Origin: Phyllobacteriaceae bacterium
GTDB lineage: Bacteria; Pseudomonadota; Alphaproteobacteria; Rhizobiales; Rhizobiaceae
NCBI GenBank assembly: GCA_024742765.1
Contig: JANSXT010000020.1
Span: 1-64,000 of the forward strand
Reading direction: 5' to 3'
Length of the DNA stretch: 64,000 nt
Part shown: one piece after another, positions 33,636-42,915 of the stretch
Layout of the letters: each line of letters begins with the position of its first letter
Numbering within the stretch: position 1 is the stretch's first letter
Made by a program: the position numbers and the translations under genes
The notes under the pieces: generated by a model
What the model was told of the DNA's origin: nothing
The model's input: the letters and a program-made list of their open reading frames with translations, nothing else
Databases searched by the model: none

Positions 33636-34628
33636 CTAGTTGTCCTGTCCCCAGGACGAGGTGGTCGAATCCGGCGTGATCGGCCACCAGCTTGCATCCT
33701 CGGGCACGATGCCGTGCTTGATGCCCCAGGCGGTCCAGTCGTCGACCACCGTGCCGGTCAAAAGGATGCCGATGCCGCCGGTCAAAACGCACAGCATGGC
33801 GAACCACCAGGCCCAGCGGTGGATGGATTCCATCGTCGCGTTGAAGCCCATCGTCCAGCGCCAGAACAGCGCGCCGCGTTCGGCGGCCGTGCCCCTGTCG
33901 GTGATCTGTTCCAGTTCGCGCTCGGCGCCATAACGGCTGGTCGCCAGGATGGTCGCGCCATGCATGGCGAACAAGAGCGCCGAACCGTACAGGAACACGA
34001 TCGACAGCATGTGGAACGGGTTCCAGAACAGGCTGCCGCCCCAGATCAGCGAGAAGTTGTTGGTCCAGTCCAGGTGGCTGAGAATGCCGAACGGCACCGC
34101 CTCGCTCCACGAGCCCATGGCGATCGGGCGGATGAAGCCGAGCACCAGATAAAGCCAGATGGCGGCGGCAAAGGCGGCCGGTACATGCAGGCCCATGCCC
34201 AGTTCGACGGCACGCCGATACATGCGGCCCCACCACAAAAGGATCGATGTGGTGATGAAGAAGCCGGCAATCAGCCACCAGCCGCCCTCATTGAGCGGCG
34301 GCATCACTTTGAGCCCATATTCGGGCGGCGGCGGATCGAGCGTCAGCCAGGGCATTTCAAGGACGAAGCGCACCGGGTTCCAGTCGACCTGGGCCCAGTA
34401 GTTCAGGCCGATGATGACAAAGCCGATCGTAAAGGTGATCAGCGAGGCCACGCCCAGAAAGCCAAGATAGATGGGGCCGAGCTGGGCGTTGCCGATCTTG
34501 CCGATCCACCAGGAGAAGGTCGCCGACTTGGTCCGGTCCATCTCGCTTTCGATCGGAATGCCCATTTCGGGCTGGGTGCGCACCTGAACGGTGGTGAAGA
34601 TGTTCTGATATTCGGGTAGCAGGCTCAT
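33636..34628 (-). CDS. pufM: Photosynthetic reaction centre subunit M
   Basis: PufM with PufL binds the special pair, bacteriopheophytins, quinones and the non-haem iron. The 330-residue protein has five helices, the special-pair region [22 protein letters not shown] (shown only as [10 protein letters not shown] and LFAMHGATI), and quinone-side [10 protein letters not shown]. It starts 1 bp after the pufL stop ([17 protein letters not shown]). It is the last gene of the puf operon: no pufC (tetrahaem cytochrome) or pufX follows before the terminator. Confidence 0.98.
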   Translation of the reverse strand: MSLLPEYQNIFTTVQVRTQPEMGIPIESEMDRTKSATFSWWIGKIGNAQLGPIYLGFLGVASLITFTIGFVIIGLNYWAQVDWNPVRFVLEMPWLTLDPPPPEYGLKVMPPLNEGGWWLIAGFFITTSILLWWGRMYRRAVELGMGLHVPAAFAAAIWLYLVLGFIRPIAMGSWSEAVPFGILSHLDWTNNFSLIWGGSLFWNPFHMLSIVFLYGSALLFAMHGATILATSRYGAERELEQITDRGTAAERGALFWRWTMGFNATMESIHRWAWWFAMLCVLTGGIGILLTGTVVDDWTAWGIKHGIVPEDASWWPITPDSTTSSWGQDN

Positions 34629-34629
34629 T

Positions 34630-35490
34630 TTACAGTCCCTCCGCCCATCTCAGCGAGAGATTGCGCAGCGGCTCCCACCATTCGATCCACGATCCGCCAT
34701 AGATCGGCCCGGCGGAAATAAAGATGCAGACCGCACTCCAGAAGCCGGCATTGAGCGCCAGGATCAGCCCCAGCCGGTGGATCCCCAGCGTGCCGATCGA
34801 ATAGCCGATCGTGTCGCGGAAATAGGTGTCCTCATGCTCGGGCGTCTTGACCTCGGCGGGCTCCTTGTTCAGCGAATCGTGGTTGGACGGGTTGGCCGCC
34901 GACAGGATCAGGCCGCCATGCAGCGCCAGCGCGAACGTCGTGGTGAAGAAGAAGGTGATCGCGATCATGTGCGCGGGGTTGTAGTGGAAATTGCCGTACT
35001 GGTAGCCGGTGTCCCACACCCATTGCAGGTGGCTCATGATGCCATAGGGAAAGCCGTGTCCCCAGGCGCCGAGCAGGAGCGGCCGGAAGACGACGAGCGT
35101 CACATAGGCAAAGATCGCCACGCCGAATGCGAACGGCACATGATAGCCGATGCCGAGCTTGCGGCAGATTTCCACCTCGCGCAGCGCCCACGAGCAGAAC
35201 GCGCCGATCGCACAGATGGTGATGATCTGCCAAAGGCCGCCCTCGGCCAGCGGCGCCAGCCCGAGCCCGTATTCGATGGGCGGCGGATTGATCGAAATCA
35301 GCCAGATGTTCCAGGTGGGGCCCAGCGATGCACCATAGATGATGAGCGCCGTGCCCAGAGCGGCAAAGAAGACGGTCGTGATGCCGAAGAAGCCGACAAA
35401 GAAGGGGCCGATCCAGAAGTCGAACAGGTCCCCGCCGATCAGCGTCCCGCCACGAACGCGATATTTGCGCTCAAAACTGAGCATTGCCAT
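34630..35490 (-). CDS. pufL: Photosynthetic reaction centre subunit L
   Basis: The 286-residue PufL begins [20 protein letters not shown] and [14 protein letters not shown], an exact family start. Pigment and metal ligands are in [11 protein letters not shown] and [14 protein letters not shown], with the quinone-site [12 protein letters not shown]. It is preceded by GGAGG 6 nt upstream and by a 125-nt intercistronic region with stem-loops after pufA. Confidence 0.98.
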   Translation of the reverse strand: MAMLSFERKYRVRGGTLIGGDLFDFWIGPFFVGFFGITTVFFAALGTALIIYGASLGPTWNIWLISINPPPIEYGLGLAPLAEGGLWQIITICAIGAFCSWALREVEICRKLGIGYHVPFAFGVAIFAYVTLVVFRPLLLGAWGHGFPYGIMSHLQWVWDTGYQYGNFHYNPAHMIAITFFFTTTFALALHGGLILSAANPSNHDSLNKEPAEVKTPEHEDTYFRDTIGYSIGTLGIHRLGLILALNAGFWSAVCIFISAGPIYGGSWIEWWEPLRNLSLRWAEGL

Positions 35491-35505
35491 GGTTAGCCTC
35501 CAAAA

Positions 35506-35532
35506 GCGGATGCCGGCGCATGCCGGTTCCGC
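35506..35532 (-). promoter_or_regulatory. Stem-loop in the pufA-pufL intercistronic region
   Basis: GCGGATGCCGGC and GCCGGTTCCGC form an imperfect GC-rich hairpin just upstream of pufL. Smaller dyads (GGGC-GAT-GCCC at 35584-35594) lie closer to the pufA stop. In Rhodobacter, hairpins at this place block 3'-5' decay and so raise pufBA mRNA over pufLM. The same role here is inferred from position. Confidence 0.55.
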
Positions 35533-35615
35533 CCGAAAAATGGTTGATCGGCAGCGGGCAGGCTTTCAGGCAAGAATGCCCTTGGGCGATGCCCGCCACC
35601 TTTGGTGTTGCGGCG

Positions 35616-35813
35616 TCAGCCGAGAAGACGCGGTGTTTCCACCGACAGTTCGCTCGATTCGACCGCCGCACCCCCGACGGGGTTGCCTTCGAGCCAATTG
35701 TAGCGGTCCGTGCTGAGCAGAACGAAATGAATCAGAACTGCCAGCGAGAACAGGAAGACGCCCTGAACGACCAGCGTTTTGCGCGGGTCGAAGACCATCC
35801 AGATTCTCCACAT
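35616..35813 (-). CDS. pufA: Light-harvesting 1 alpha polypeptide
   Basis: The 65-residue antenna protein starts [18 protein letters not shown], has one membrane helix and the bacteriochlorophyll-ligand H29 in [20 protein letters not shown] (given only to its motif). The C-terminal tail after NWLEG is about 22 residues. It follows pufB by 12 bp. Confidence 0.96.
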   Translation of the reverse strand: MWRIWMVFDPRKTLVVQGVFLFSLAVLIHFVLLSTDRYNWLEGNPVGGAAVESSELSVETPRLLG

Positions 35814-35825
35814 GTTGCTACTCCT

Positions 35826-36047
35826 TTACGAAAGCATGGGCAGGAGTGCCGACACCGTCTGGTTCACGCTCTCAAGAGATGCGTGCCCTTCGGGTCCCGG
35901 AATCCAGGGCCGCCAGAACCAAACAAGAAGATGCGCCACCACCGCGATTGCGGTGAAGATCGCAAAACCCTGCATGTAGAAGCCGTGGAACTCCTGGGCT
36001 TCGCTTTCCGTCATGCCGGACAGCGAAACGCTTTGTGGACTAGACAT
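35826..36047 (-). CDS. pufB: Light-harvesting 1 beta polypeptide
   Basis: The 73-residue antenna protein has the polar N-terminus with [18 protein letters not shown], including the conserved H21, one helix, and the bacteriochlorophyll ligand H39 in [16 protein letters not shown]. Beyond WRPW it carries a further 26 residues (IPGPEG then a hydrophobic end), longer than in Rhodobacter-type beta chains that stop near that point. An AGGAGGT ribosome site precedes the start. Confidence 0.96.
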   Translation of the reverse strand: MSSPQSVSLSGMTESEAQEFHGFYMQGFAIFTAIAVVAHLLVWFWRPWIPGPEGHASLESVNQTVSALLPMLS

Positions 36048-36070
36048 ATATAGACCTCCTAGTCACGGTT

Positions 36071-36089
36071 GCCGCGGTGCCCCCGCGGC
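36071..36089 (-). promoter_or_regulatory. GC-rich hairpin in the pufB leader
   Basis: GCCGCGG and CCGCGGC form a perfect 7-bp stem around TGCCC, between pufQ and pufB. A 5' stem-loop here could protect the pufBALM mRNA after cleavage from the upstream pufQ segment, as known for Rhodobacter puf transcripts. The role is inferred. Confidence 0.5.
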
Positions 36090-36164
36090 GGGGCGCTTCA
36101 GGACCGGTGCGAGCACCGCCCCCTCTGCTTTCACCGGATGCGACCCCGGCGAATTCGACATCGG

Positions 36165-36386
36165 TCACACCAAAAGCGCGTAACCGGCGGCGGCGCGGGC
36201 CGAAGACAGCGCCTCCGAAAAAACGGTCTCGCCGACCGGCGCCGGGGTACCGGTGCGCTTGAGCGCGGCCGCGGCGAGGCATGGCAGGAAGGAAACGGCC
36301 ACAAGCGCCCGGTATTCGAGCCGGTCGCGCCGCCGCATGCTGCGGTGATGGCGGGGTGCCTTGATCGATGGCATCTGTGTCGTCAT
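36165..36386 (-). CDS. pufQ: PufQ-like protein
   Basis: The 73-residue protein has a basic N-terminus (RHHRSMRRRDRLEYRALV), one hydrophobic helix and an end FSEALSSARAAAGYAL that resembles the short PufQ of Hyphomicrobiales. PufQ affects flow of tetrapyrroles into bacteriochlorophyll synthesis. It lies 48 bp after bchZ and 117 bp before pufB, the classic place. Sequence is short and poorly conserved, so position contributes to the call. Confidence 0.8.
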   Translation of the reverse strand: MTTQMPSIKAPRHHRSMRRRDRLEYRALVAVSFLPCLAAAALKRTGTPAPVGETVFSEALSSARAAAGYALLV

Positions 36387-36434
36387 CGCGTCACTCCTTT
36401 CGCCCGCGCGCGGCGCGGACTTGCTGGTGGCCGG

Positions 36435-37895
36435 TCATGCGGCCTTGCCCGTAACGGCCTGAAGCCGGGCGCGCTCGACATGGGATCGGTCGACGCGTTC
36501 GGCGTTCTCGTTCTGGGCAATGGTTTCGGCGGCATCGCGCAGGTTCTTTGCGGCGGAGATGCGCACCAGGACAGGTTGCGCCTCGACGATGCGGTCGAGG
36601 TCGGACTGGGCTTCGACGCTCCAGGGCATGGAGCGCTGGACGCGCGCCGGCGTCGCCTCGACGCTGTCGAGATCGGTGGCGAGCGGAATGATGTTGAAGA
36701 GCGCGTCGAACAGGCCGTTGCAGACCTCCTGGATCATCCAGGACGCGCCCGAATAGCCCATCACCGGCGTGCCGGTGTGGCGGCGGATGATGGCGCCGGG
36801 GAAGCTGAGCGGAATGTAGATCGCCTTGCTGCCGGTTTCGGCGAGATACATGCGCTCATTGTAGGAGCCGAACAGGATCAGCGGCGGCGTGTCCTTGATC
36901 GCCTGCCGGATCGCCTCATTGTCGGGCTTGATGCCGGCGCGGCGCGGAAAGGAGAAGGCGCAGGGCAGGCCCATCTCGTCGGCGAGGAAATTGCGTACGC
37001 CGCGCTCATAGGTCTCGCTGGCGACGATGGCGAAAGAGGCGGTGGCGAAGAAATCCTGCGTCACCGAACGCCACAAATCCCACATGGGTTTCAGCGTCGT
37101 GTGCTTTTCGCGCTCGATGAATGGTTCGGGATCAAGGCCCAGCATCTCGCCGAGCGTGCGCAGGAAGGCGGTGGTGGAGTGGATGCCGATCGGCGCCTGC
37201 AGATAGGGCCGCTCGAGCGCTTCACACAGGCCACGGCCGAATTCGCGATAAAGGCACACATTGGCGTGGGCGTTGGCGAGTTTGGGTACGTCGGCGAGGT
37301 GCGATCCGAGCGGGAAGGTCATGTTGACCTCGGCGCCGATGCCTTCGATCAGCCGGCGCACTTCGGCCAGATCGGACGGCATGTTGAAGGTGCCGTAGAT
37401 CGGGCCGATGATGTTGACCCTGGGTTTTTCGCCCTCCTTGACCTCCTTGGCCGGGCGAACCTTGCCTTTTTTGGGGCCGTATTCGGTCCACAGCCATTTG
37501 ATCGCGCGGTCGGCGGACTGCCACTGGTCCTCATCGATCGTGCGCGGCAGGAAGCGCTGGATGTTGGTGCCTTCAGGCGTGACGCCGCCGCCGATCATCT
37601 CGGCGATGGAGCCCGTGACCACCACCGCCGGCAGGTCGGGGTCCAGCACCGCGCGGGCGTTCTTCATCGCCTGCTCGGTGCCGGTCTTGCCGAGTTCTTC
37701 CTCCGACAGGCCGGTGACGACGATCGGCAGTTCGTGCGGGGGCAGGGCGTCGGTGTAGTGCAGCACCGAGGTGACCGGTAGGTTCTCGCAGCCGACCGGC
37801 CCGTCGATGATCACCTGAAGGCCCTTGATGGCGGTGAAGGCGTAGACGGAGCCCCAATAGCCGCCCGCGCGGTCGTGGTCGATGATCAGGGTCAT
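36435..37895 (-). CDS. bchZ: Chlorophyllide a reductase subunit Z
   Basis: BchZ with BchY forms the NifDK-like component of chlorophyllide oxidoreductase, which reduces ring B. The 486-residue protein begins [20 protein letters not shown] and has the cluster-region cysteine in [12 protein letters not shown]. It belongs to the bchCXYZ unit but is separated from bchY by 211 bp filled with a palindromic repeat. PufQ follows after 48 bp. Confidence 0.97.
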   Translation of the reverse strand: MTLIIDHDRAGGYWGSVYAFTAIKGLQVIIDGPVGCENLPVTSVLHYTDALPPHELPIVVTGLSEEELGKTGTEQAMKNARAVLDPDLPAVVVTGSIAEMIGGGVTPEGTNIQRFLPRTIDEDQWQSADRAIKWLWTEYGPKKGKVRPAKEVKEGEKPRVNIIGPIYGTFNMPSDLAEVRRLIEGIGAEVNMTFPLGSHLADVPKLANAHANVCLYREFGRGLCEALERPYLQAPIGIHSTTAFLRTLGEMLGLDPEPFIEREKHTTLKPMWDLWRSVTQDFFATASFAIVASETYERGVRNFLADEMGLPCAFSFPRRAGIKPDNEAIRQAIKDTPPLILFGSYNERMYLAETGSKAIYIPLSFPGAIIRRHTGTPVMGYSGASWMIQEVCNGLFDALFNIIPLATDLDSVEATPARVQRSMPWSVEAQSDLDRIVEAQPVLVRISAAKNLRDAAETIAQNENAERVDRSHVERARLQAVTGKAA

Positions 37896-37909
37896 GGCGC
37901 GGCTCCCCT

Positions 37910-38085
37910 CACGACGCCCTCTCCCTGCGCGCGGGGAGAGGGATACGAAGTGCGCGCGAACGCAGTGAGCGCTGGACGAAGTTGGGTGAGGGGGGCGGGC
38001 TTAACGCCCCTCATCCAGCTGCGACTAGGGCGCTGACGCACCCAAGTCTCACATCCTTCTCCCCGCTGGCGGGGAGAAGGAAACC
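37910..38085. repeat. Palindromic repeat element inserted between bchY and bchZ
   Basis: Two hairpins bound the element: CCCTCTCCC/GGGAGAGGG at 37917-37942 and CCTTCTCCCC/GGGGAGAAGG at 38055-38080. Between them lie GGTGAGGGGGGCGGG and GCCCCTCATCCAGC, typical of the mosaic palindromic repeats dispersed in Hyphomicrobiales genomes. It fills nearly the whole bchY-bchZ gap, where these genes are normally contiguous. Confidence 0.8.
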
Positions 38086-38106
38086 GTTCATATGTCGCCC
38101 TGTTCT

Positions 38107-39696
38107 TCATGTGCCCACCGCCTCGCCGGCGTCGACGGCGTTCTTGGCGATCTTCGTGCGGGCCGCATACTTCTTGCGGAAGGCGGTGTTGATCTGCGGC
38201 GTGTCTTCCCAGACGCCGGACCTATCGCCGGTGCCGACGCCTTCGAAGAATTCCGTCATCCGGTCGAAGCGGGCCTTGTTGGCGATCGCCGCGTTGATGA
38301 CGGTGGCGATGGAGCCGGCGCCGGCCGGGCCCATCAGTGGGCGGGCCGAGATCAGGTTGGTGAAGTAGAGCGCCGGGGTGGATGCCTGCTTGGCATGCTG
38401 GACGACCGGCGTTGTGCCGATGGCGAGATCGGGCGAAAATTCCTCGAAGGCGGCGATGTCCTGTTCGAGCGAAGCGCGGTACTGGACTTCGACCCCCCTG
38501 GCTTCGAGCCACTCGGCATCGTCGCTGGAAAACGCCGTCTTCGGGCAGGCGGTGCCGACATATTTGAGGTCCGCGCCCGCTTCGACGAGCAGGCGGCCGA
38601 CCAGCAGTTCGGAACCCTCATAGCCCGACAGGGTGATCCGGCCCTTGATCGGGTTGGCGGCCAGCGCGCCGCGCGTGGCATTGACAAAGGCGTTGCGGGC
38701 CGCATCGATCTTGGCCTTGGCCACATTGGCCTTGTCACCGATGGCTTGCAGCCATGCATCGACGCCTTCGGCCCCCACCGGGGCAGAGCCGACGATCGGC
38801 CTGCCCGCGGCGGTGAACTCGCGGAAGGACGTCGTGTAGAAGGGATGAATGCCGGCAACGACCGCGCAATCGAGCGCGGCATAGAGTTCGCGCCATTCGC
38901 GCACGGGCACGACGGGTCCCGCGGCCAGGCCCATCGGCTCCAGCAACTGGCCAATCACCACCGGATCGGCGGGGAACATCTCGCCGACCAGCGTCACGGT
39001 CGGCCGCTCTTCGATGCCGTCGCGCGGTGCCATAACCGGGCCGGCAGCGGCCTCGGTGCGGGCATATTTGAGCATCGCGCCGGACAAAACGTCCTTGGCC
39101 TCGGCATGGGTGGGCACGCCGAAGCCCGGCACGTCGATGCCAACGATCCGCACGCCGTCGATCTCGTCGGGCAGCATTTGCAGCGGGATGCCCGAGGCGG
39201 TCGGCACGCAGAGGTTGGTGACGACGATGGCGTCATAGTCTTCCGGCTTTGCCATCTCCTGGACCGCGTCGCGAATGTCCTCGTAAAGCTTGCCGGTGAC
39301 GAGCGTCTCTGAATTGAACGGCACATAGCCGACCGAGCGGCGGGCGCCGTAGAAATGGCTGGTGAAGGTCAGCCCGTAGACGCAGCAGGCGGAGCCGCTG
39401 AGAATTGTGCCGACCCGGCGCATGCGGAGGCCGACGCGCAAAGAGCCGAAGGCCGGACACATGGATTGCGGCTGCTCGTGCGGACCCTTGGGATAATCGC
39501 GCTCAAAGCCTTCCATCAGCTCGGCATTGCCCGCAGCCTTGGCGGCCGCCTTCATCTGCTCGGGGCCGGCATGGCAGCCGGCGCCATCGATCGCCGATTG
39601 CGCGGCCGCCTGACGGGCGAGTTCAGCGTCCTGCTCGGGCGCCTCGTCCGGCGGCTGGTCAAGATGGGGATCGCGTATGAGCGTCGTCGTCGCCAT
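38107..39696 (-). CDS. bchY: Chlorophyllide a reductase subunit Y
   Basis: The 529-residue BchY has a long polar N-terminus, then the NifD/K-type cluster region with FGSLRVGLRMRRVGTILSGS and CCVYGLTFTSHFYGARRS, holding cluster cysteines. The start MATTTLIRD at 39696 is 1 bp after bchX. The open frame reaches 39738, but that part lies inside bchX. Confidence 0.96.
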   Translation of the reverse strand: MATTTLIRDPHLDQPPDEAPEQDAELARQAAAQSAIDGAGCHAGPEQMKAAAKAAGNAELMEGFERDYPKGPHEQPQSMCPAFGSLRVGLRMRRVGTILSGSACCVYGLTFTSHFYGARRSVGYVPFNSETLVTGKLYEDIRDAVQEMAKPEDYDAIVVTNLCVPTASGIPLQMLPDEIDGVRIVGIDVPGFGVPTHAEAKDVLSGAMLKYARTEAAAGPVMAPRDGIEERPTVTLVGEMFPADPVVIGQLLEPMGLAAGPVVPVREWRELYAALDCAVVAGIHPFYTTSFREFTAAGRPIVGSAPVGAEGVDAWLQAIGDKANVAKAKIDAARNAFVNATRGALAANPIKGRITLSGYEGSELLVGRLLVEAGADLKYVGTACPKTAFSSDDAEWLEARGVEVQYRASLEQDIAAFEEFSPDLAIGTTPVVQHAKQASTPALYFTNLISARPLMGPAGAGSIATVINAAIANKARFDRMTEFFEGVGTGDRSGVWEDTPQINTAFRKKYAARTKIAKNAVDAGEAVGT

Positions 39697-39697
39697 C

Positions 39698-40702
39698 TTA
39701 AACCTCGTCGTAGACGACTTCGAGGGACGGCTTGTCAATCTTGCCGGCAGCGCACATGTCGTCGATTGTCGCCGGGGTCAGGACGAAGTCAGCGCCTGTT
39801 TCCTCGGTGTCGAACAGAGCCAGCAAGCCGTCCTGGCTCAGCGGTGCGGGCTGATGCGGCGGCGCTTCGCACAGATTGTCGGCCAGTTCGCCGAACAGTT
39901 CGCCCCACTGACCGTCGGGATAGCCGATGATCTGGTAGTTGGCGCTCTTGCGGCGGATGTCCTCGTTCTGCGGGATCGCGGCGAGCACCGGAATGCCCAC
40001 GGCTTGGGCAAAGGCGGCCGCTTCCCCGGTGCCGTCATCCTTGTTGACCACCATGCCGGCGACGCCGACATTGCCGCCCAGCTTGCGGAAATACTCCACA
40101 GCGGAACACACATTGTTGGCGACATAGAGCGACTGCAAATCGTTGGAGCCGACGACGACCACCTTCTGGCACATGTCACGCGCTATCGGCAGGCCGAAGC
40201 CGCCGCAGACCACATCGCCGAGGAAATCGAGCAGCACATAGTCGAAATCCCAGTCGTGGAAGCCGAGCTTTTCGAGCGTCTCGAAGCCGTGAATGATGCC
40301 GCGTCCGCCGCAGCCGCGGCCCACTTCGGGGCCGCCGAGTTCCATGGCGAACACGCCGTCGCGCTTGAAGCAGACATCGCCGATGGCGACTTCCTCGCCC
40401 GCTTCCTTCTTCTTGGACGAGGTTTCGATGATGGTCGGGCAGGCCTTGCCGCCGAACAGGAGCGAGGTGGTGTCCGACTTCGGGTCGCAGCCGATCAGCA
40501 GCACCTTCTTGCCGGTCTGGGCGAGCATGTAGCTCAGATTCGCCAGCGTGAAGGACTTGCCGATGCCGCCCTTGCCGTAAATGGCAATGATCTGCGTTTC
40601 CTTCTTGACCTCGCCGGTTGGGACCGGATCGGGCTCCTGCGCAGCTTCATCGCGCAGCTTGTCATACATGTCGGCGCCGGGCCGGCTCATGGAGTCGGTC
40701 AT
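39698..40702 (-). CDS. bchX: Chlorophyllide a reductase iron protein subunit X
   Basis: BchX is the NifH-like ATPase that feeds electrons to BchYZ. The 334-residue protein has the P-loop [19 protein letters not shown] and the Fe-S ligand cysteines in GRGCGGRGIIH and DVVCGGFGLPI. It overlaps the bchC stop by 4 bp. Compared with BchL it has a longer N- and C-terminus, as is usual. Confidence 0.97.
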   Translation of the reverse strand: MTDSMSRPGADMYDKLRDEAAQEPDPVPTGEVKKETQIIAIYGKGGIGKSFTLANLSYMLAQTGKKVLLIGCDPKSDTTSLLFGGKACPTIIETSSKKKEAGEEVAIGDVCFKRDGVFAMELGGPEVGRGCGGRGIIHGFETLEKLGFHDWDFDYVLLDFLGDVVCGGFGLPIARDMCQKVVVVGSNDLQSLYVANNVCSAVEYFRKLGGNVGVAGMVVNKDDGTGEAAAFAQAVGIPVLAAIPQNEDIRRKSANYQIIGYPDGQWGELFGELADNLCEAPPHQPAPLSQDGLLALFDTEETGADFVLTPATIDDMCAAGKIDKPSLEVVYDEV

Positions 40703-41640
40703 GCGTCTTTCTCCCAGTTGAGAACCATTTTCGTGCAGGCCGGATCGTTGAAGGCCGTCCGGTAGGCTTGGTTGGCGTTGGCGGCGGGCGCCTCGTTGGA
40801 GATCAGGCCCGACAGGTCGAGCGTTCCGGCCGCGACAAGATCGAGCACGGCGTTGACGTCGGCGGGCTGGAATTCGGCGGCGATGCGGATCGAGGCTTCG
40901 CGCATGAAGGCCGGCGGAAAGGTGAAGCTGAGCGGTGTGCCGTAAAAGCCGGCGAGAACGATCTGCCCGCCCCGGGCGAGGCGCGAAACGGCGGTGTCGA
41001 TGATGGCCGGATCGCCGCTGGCATCGATGATCGTGCCATAATCGCGCCGGTCGTCTTGATCGGCGTCGGCCACCTGATAGCCCGTCGCGCCATCGCGTCG
41101 CGCCGGATTGATTTCCCAGACCGTGGGCGCATCGGCGCCGAGCGCCAGGGCGATGCGGGCGAGCAGACGGCCGACCACGCCATGGCCGATGATGAGGCCG
41201 GGCAGGGCAATGCCGGGCAGCGTCAACGCGTGATGGGCCGTGGCGGCGAGGGCCAGAAGCACCGCATCGCGGCCGAGCGTCTCGCTGACCGGGTAGACCT
41301 TCTCGCCGCCGACAACGACGCGGGCGGCGCTCGCGCCGAACAGCGGACGTACATCCTCATAGCAGCGCGCGCCCGGCACGAAGACCAGTTGGCCCTCGGA
41401 GAGACCGCATCCGTCGGTCACGTCGCGCACGCGCCCGACGCCTTCATAGCCGGGAACCAGCGGATAACCCATGCCCGGAAATGCGGGCATGGTGCCGTCC
41501 CAGAGCATCTTTTCGGTGCCGGTGGAAATACCGCTCCAAAGAACATCCACAACCGCGTCGCCGGGCTGCGGCGCCGTCAGGCCGACATTGCGCACTGCAA
41601 TGGTCTCGGGCTGCTCCAGAACGATCGCGTGTGTGTTCAT
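40699..41640 (-). CDS. bchC: 3-hydroxyethyl bacteriochlorophyllide a dehydrogenase BchC
   Basis: BchC oxidises the 3-hydroxyethyl group to acetyl, the last ring modification before BchG. The 313-residue medium-chain dehydrogenase shows TEKMLWDGTMPAFPGMGYPLVPG near the N-terminus (shown in part: TEKMLWDG, GYPLVPGYEGVG), and GHGVVGRLLARI for the nucleotide fold. A PpsR box lies 74-91 bp upstream of the start, in the gap after crtF. Confidence 0.94.
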   Translation of the reverse strand: MNTHAIVLEQPETIAVRNVGLTAPQPGDAVVDVLWSGISTGTEKMLWDGTMPAFPGMGYPLVPGYEGVGRVRDVTDGCGLSEGQLVFVPGARCYEDVRPLFGASAARVVVGGEKVYPVSETLGRDAVLLALAATAHHALTLPGIALPGLIIGHGVVGRLLARIALALGADAPTVWEINPARRDGATGYQVADADQDDRRDYGTIIDASGDPAIIDTAVSRLARGGQIVLAGFYGTPLSFTFPPAFMREASIRIAAEFQPADVNAVLDLVAAGTLDLSGLISNEAPAANANQAYRTAFNDPACTKMVLNWEKDA

Positions 41641-41713
41641 CGTTTACGGGTCTGTCCTCGATGCGAGATCCAGACTCTGCCTCCAAGCGTCATCCTAGAA
41701 TTACATCCAAATG

Positions 41714-41731
41714 TGTCAACTATTTTTTACA
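41714..41731. promoter_or_regulatory. PpsR/CrtJ box upstream of bchC
   Basis: TGTCAACTATTTTTTACA is a TGT-N12-ACA site, with flanks giving GTGT/ACAC. It lies in the 109-bp gap between the crtF stop and the bchC start. bchC is also a CrtJ-repressed promoter inside the superoperon in Rhodobacter. Confidence 0.8.
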
Positions 41732-41749
41732 CACTTTCGGCCCAAACCG

Positions 41750-42910
41750 CTATTTCCGCGCGGAGACGAGACCGGCAACGACGGGCATTCGGGTCGCGTG
41801 CTGACGCATGTGCCGGAAACCGGCGGCCCGGAGCAGGGCGAAGATGTCGTCGGGCGCGCGGCAGCGGCCCGAACGCATGGCCAGCAGATAGAGTGTGAAA
41901 TAGGCGGCGACCTGCCGGGCGCCGGGTGTGTCGCCGGCCATCGGTTCGCCGATGATCAGCGTGTCGCCGGGGTCCATCGCCTGATGAATGGCTGACAGGA
42001 TGCGCAGGGCGGCGGGATCGTCATGGTCATAGAGAACGCGGATCAGCGCATAACAGTCCGCATCGCGCGGCAGCGGATCGTCGAAGAACGAGCCGCCATG
42101 GATGGTCAGCCGATCGGCGATCGCGCTATCCGCTAATCGCTGCCGGGCGGTTTCGGCGACGGCGGGCAGATCGAACAGCGACAGTGTCAGATCGGGCCAG
42201 CGTTCGCCCGCGGCGGTGACGAAGGCGCCGCTGCCGCCGCCGATATCGAGCAGGCGGCCGTGCTTGTCCATCGGATAGGCATCGAGCACTTCCTGGATGA
42301 CCATCGTCTGGCTGACGCGCATCAGTTCGGAGTAGGCCGCGCCGTCCTCGGCGCCGACCGTGCCGCCGACATAGGACCAGAAGCGGGACGTTTCGGTTTC
42401 GGCGGGCGGATCGCGCAGCAGGGCCACAGGGTCGGCGAGATCGCGATAGACCGCCGCGTGATGGCGGATCATGGCGCTGATGCCCGCGTCATGCGCCAGA
42501 ACCGCGCCGTGATCGTCGAGCGTCCAGCGGCCATCGTTTGTGTGTGTGACAAGGCCGATCCCCTCGGCGGCGCGCAGCAGCCGGTCCGCGGCATCGCCGG
42601 TCAGGCGCATATGGCGGGCGAGGGCGGCGGTGTCCTTGGGTTCGCCGTCCAGCGCGGTGAAGAGGTCGAGTTCGACGCAGGCCAGTAGCACCTGCGAATT
42701 GACGAAGCCGGCGGTGAGCGCGAACAATTCGTTGGCGCGGCGGTTGGTGATCTGGCGCAGGACCGGCCAGTTGCGGGCGCGGCGGCGGAAGGCGGGGTCG
42801 GCGATCATCCGGTTGCGCCAGGCGCGGATGCGGTCGGCGAGCGACGCGCGCGGCGGTGTCGCCTTGCGGCTCATGGCGGGGTCCGGCGGTGCATGGGTGG
42901 TATCGGCCAT
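41750..42910 (-). CDS. crtF: Demethylspheroidene/hydroxyneurosporene O-methyltransferase CrtF
   Basis: CrtF methylates the C1 hydroxyl of carotenoids with SAM. The 386-residue protein has an N-terminal winged-helix dimerisation region with NELFALTAGFVNSQVLLACV, and a C-terminal SAM fold with LLDIGGGSGAFVTAAGERWP, followed by FDLPAVAETAR. It starts 5 bp after the crtE stop. Confidence 0.95.
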   Translation of the reverse strand: MADTTHAPPDPAMSRKATPPRASLADRIRAWRNRMIADPAFRRRARNWPVLRQITNRRANELFALTAGFVNSQVLLACVELDLFTALDGEPKDTAALARHMRLTGDAADRLLRAAEGIGLVTHTNDGRWTLDDHGAVLAHDAGISAMIRHHAAVYRDLADPVALLRDPPAETETSRFWSYVGGTVGAEDGAAYSELMRVSQTMVIQEVLDAYPMDKHGRLLDIGGGSGAFVTAAGERWPDLTLSLFDLPAVAETARQRLADSAIADRLTIHGGSFFDDPLPRDADCYALIRVLYDHDDPAALRILSAIHQAMDPGDTLIIGEPMAGDTPGARQVAAYFTLYLLAMRSGRCRAPDDIFALLRAAGFRHMRQHATRMPVVAGLVSARK

Positions 42911-42915
42911 GCCGG

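Noticed and set aside
36069-37781. 570-codon rightward open frame across bchZ and pufQ
   Set aside because: Antisense to two well-supported genes, with no plausible protein features.
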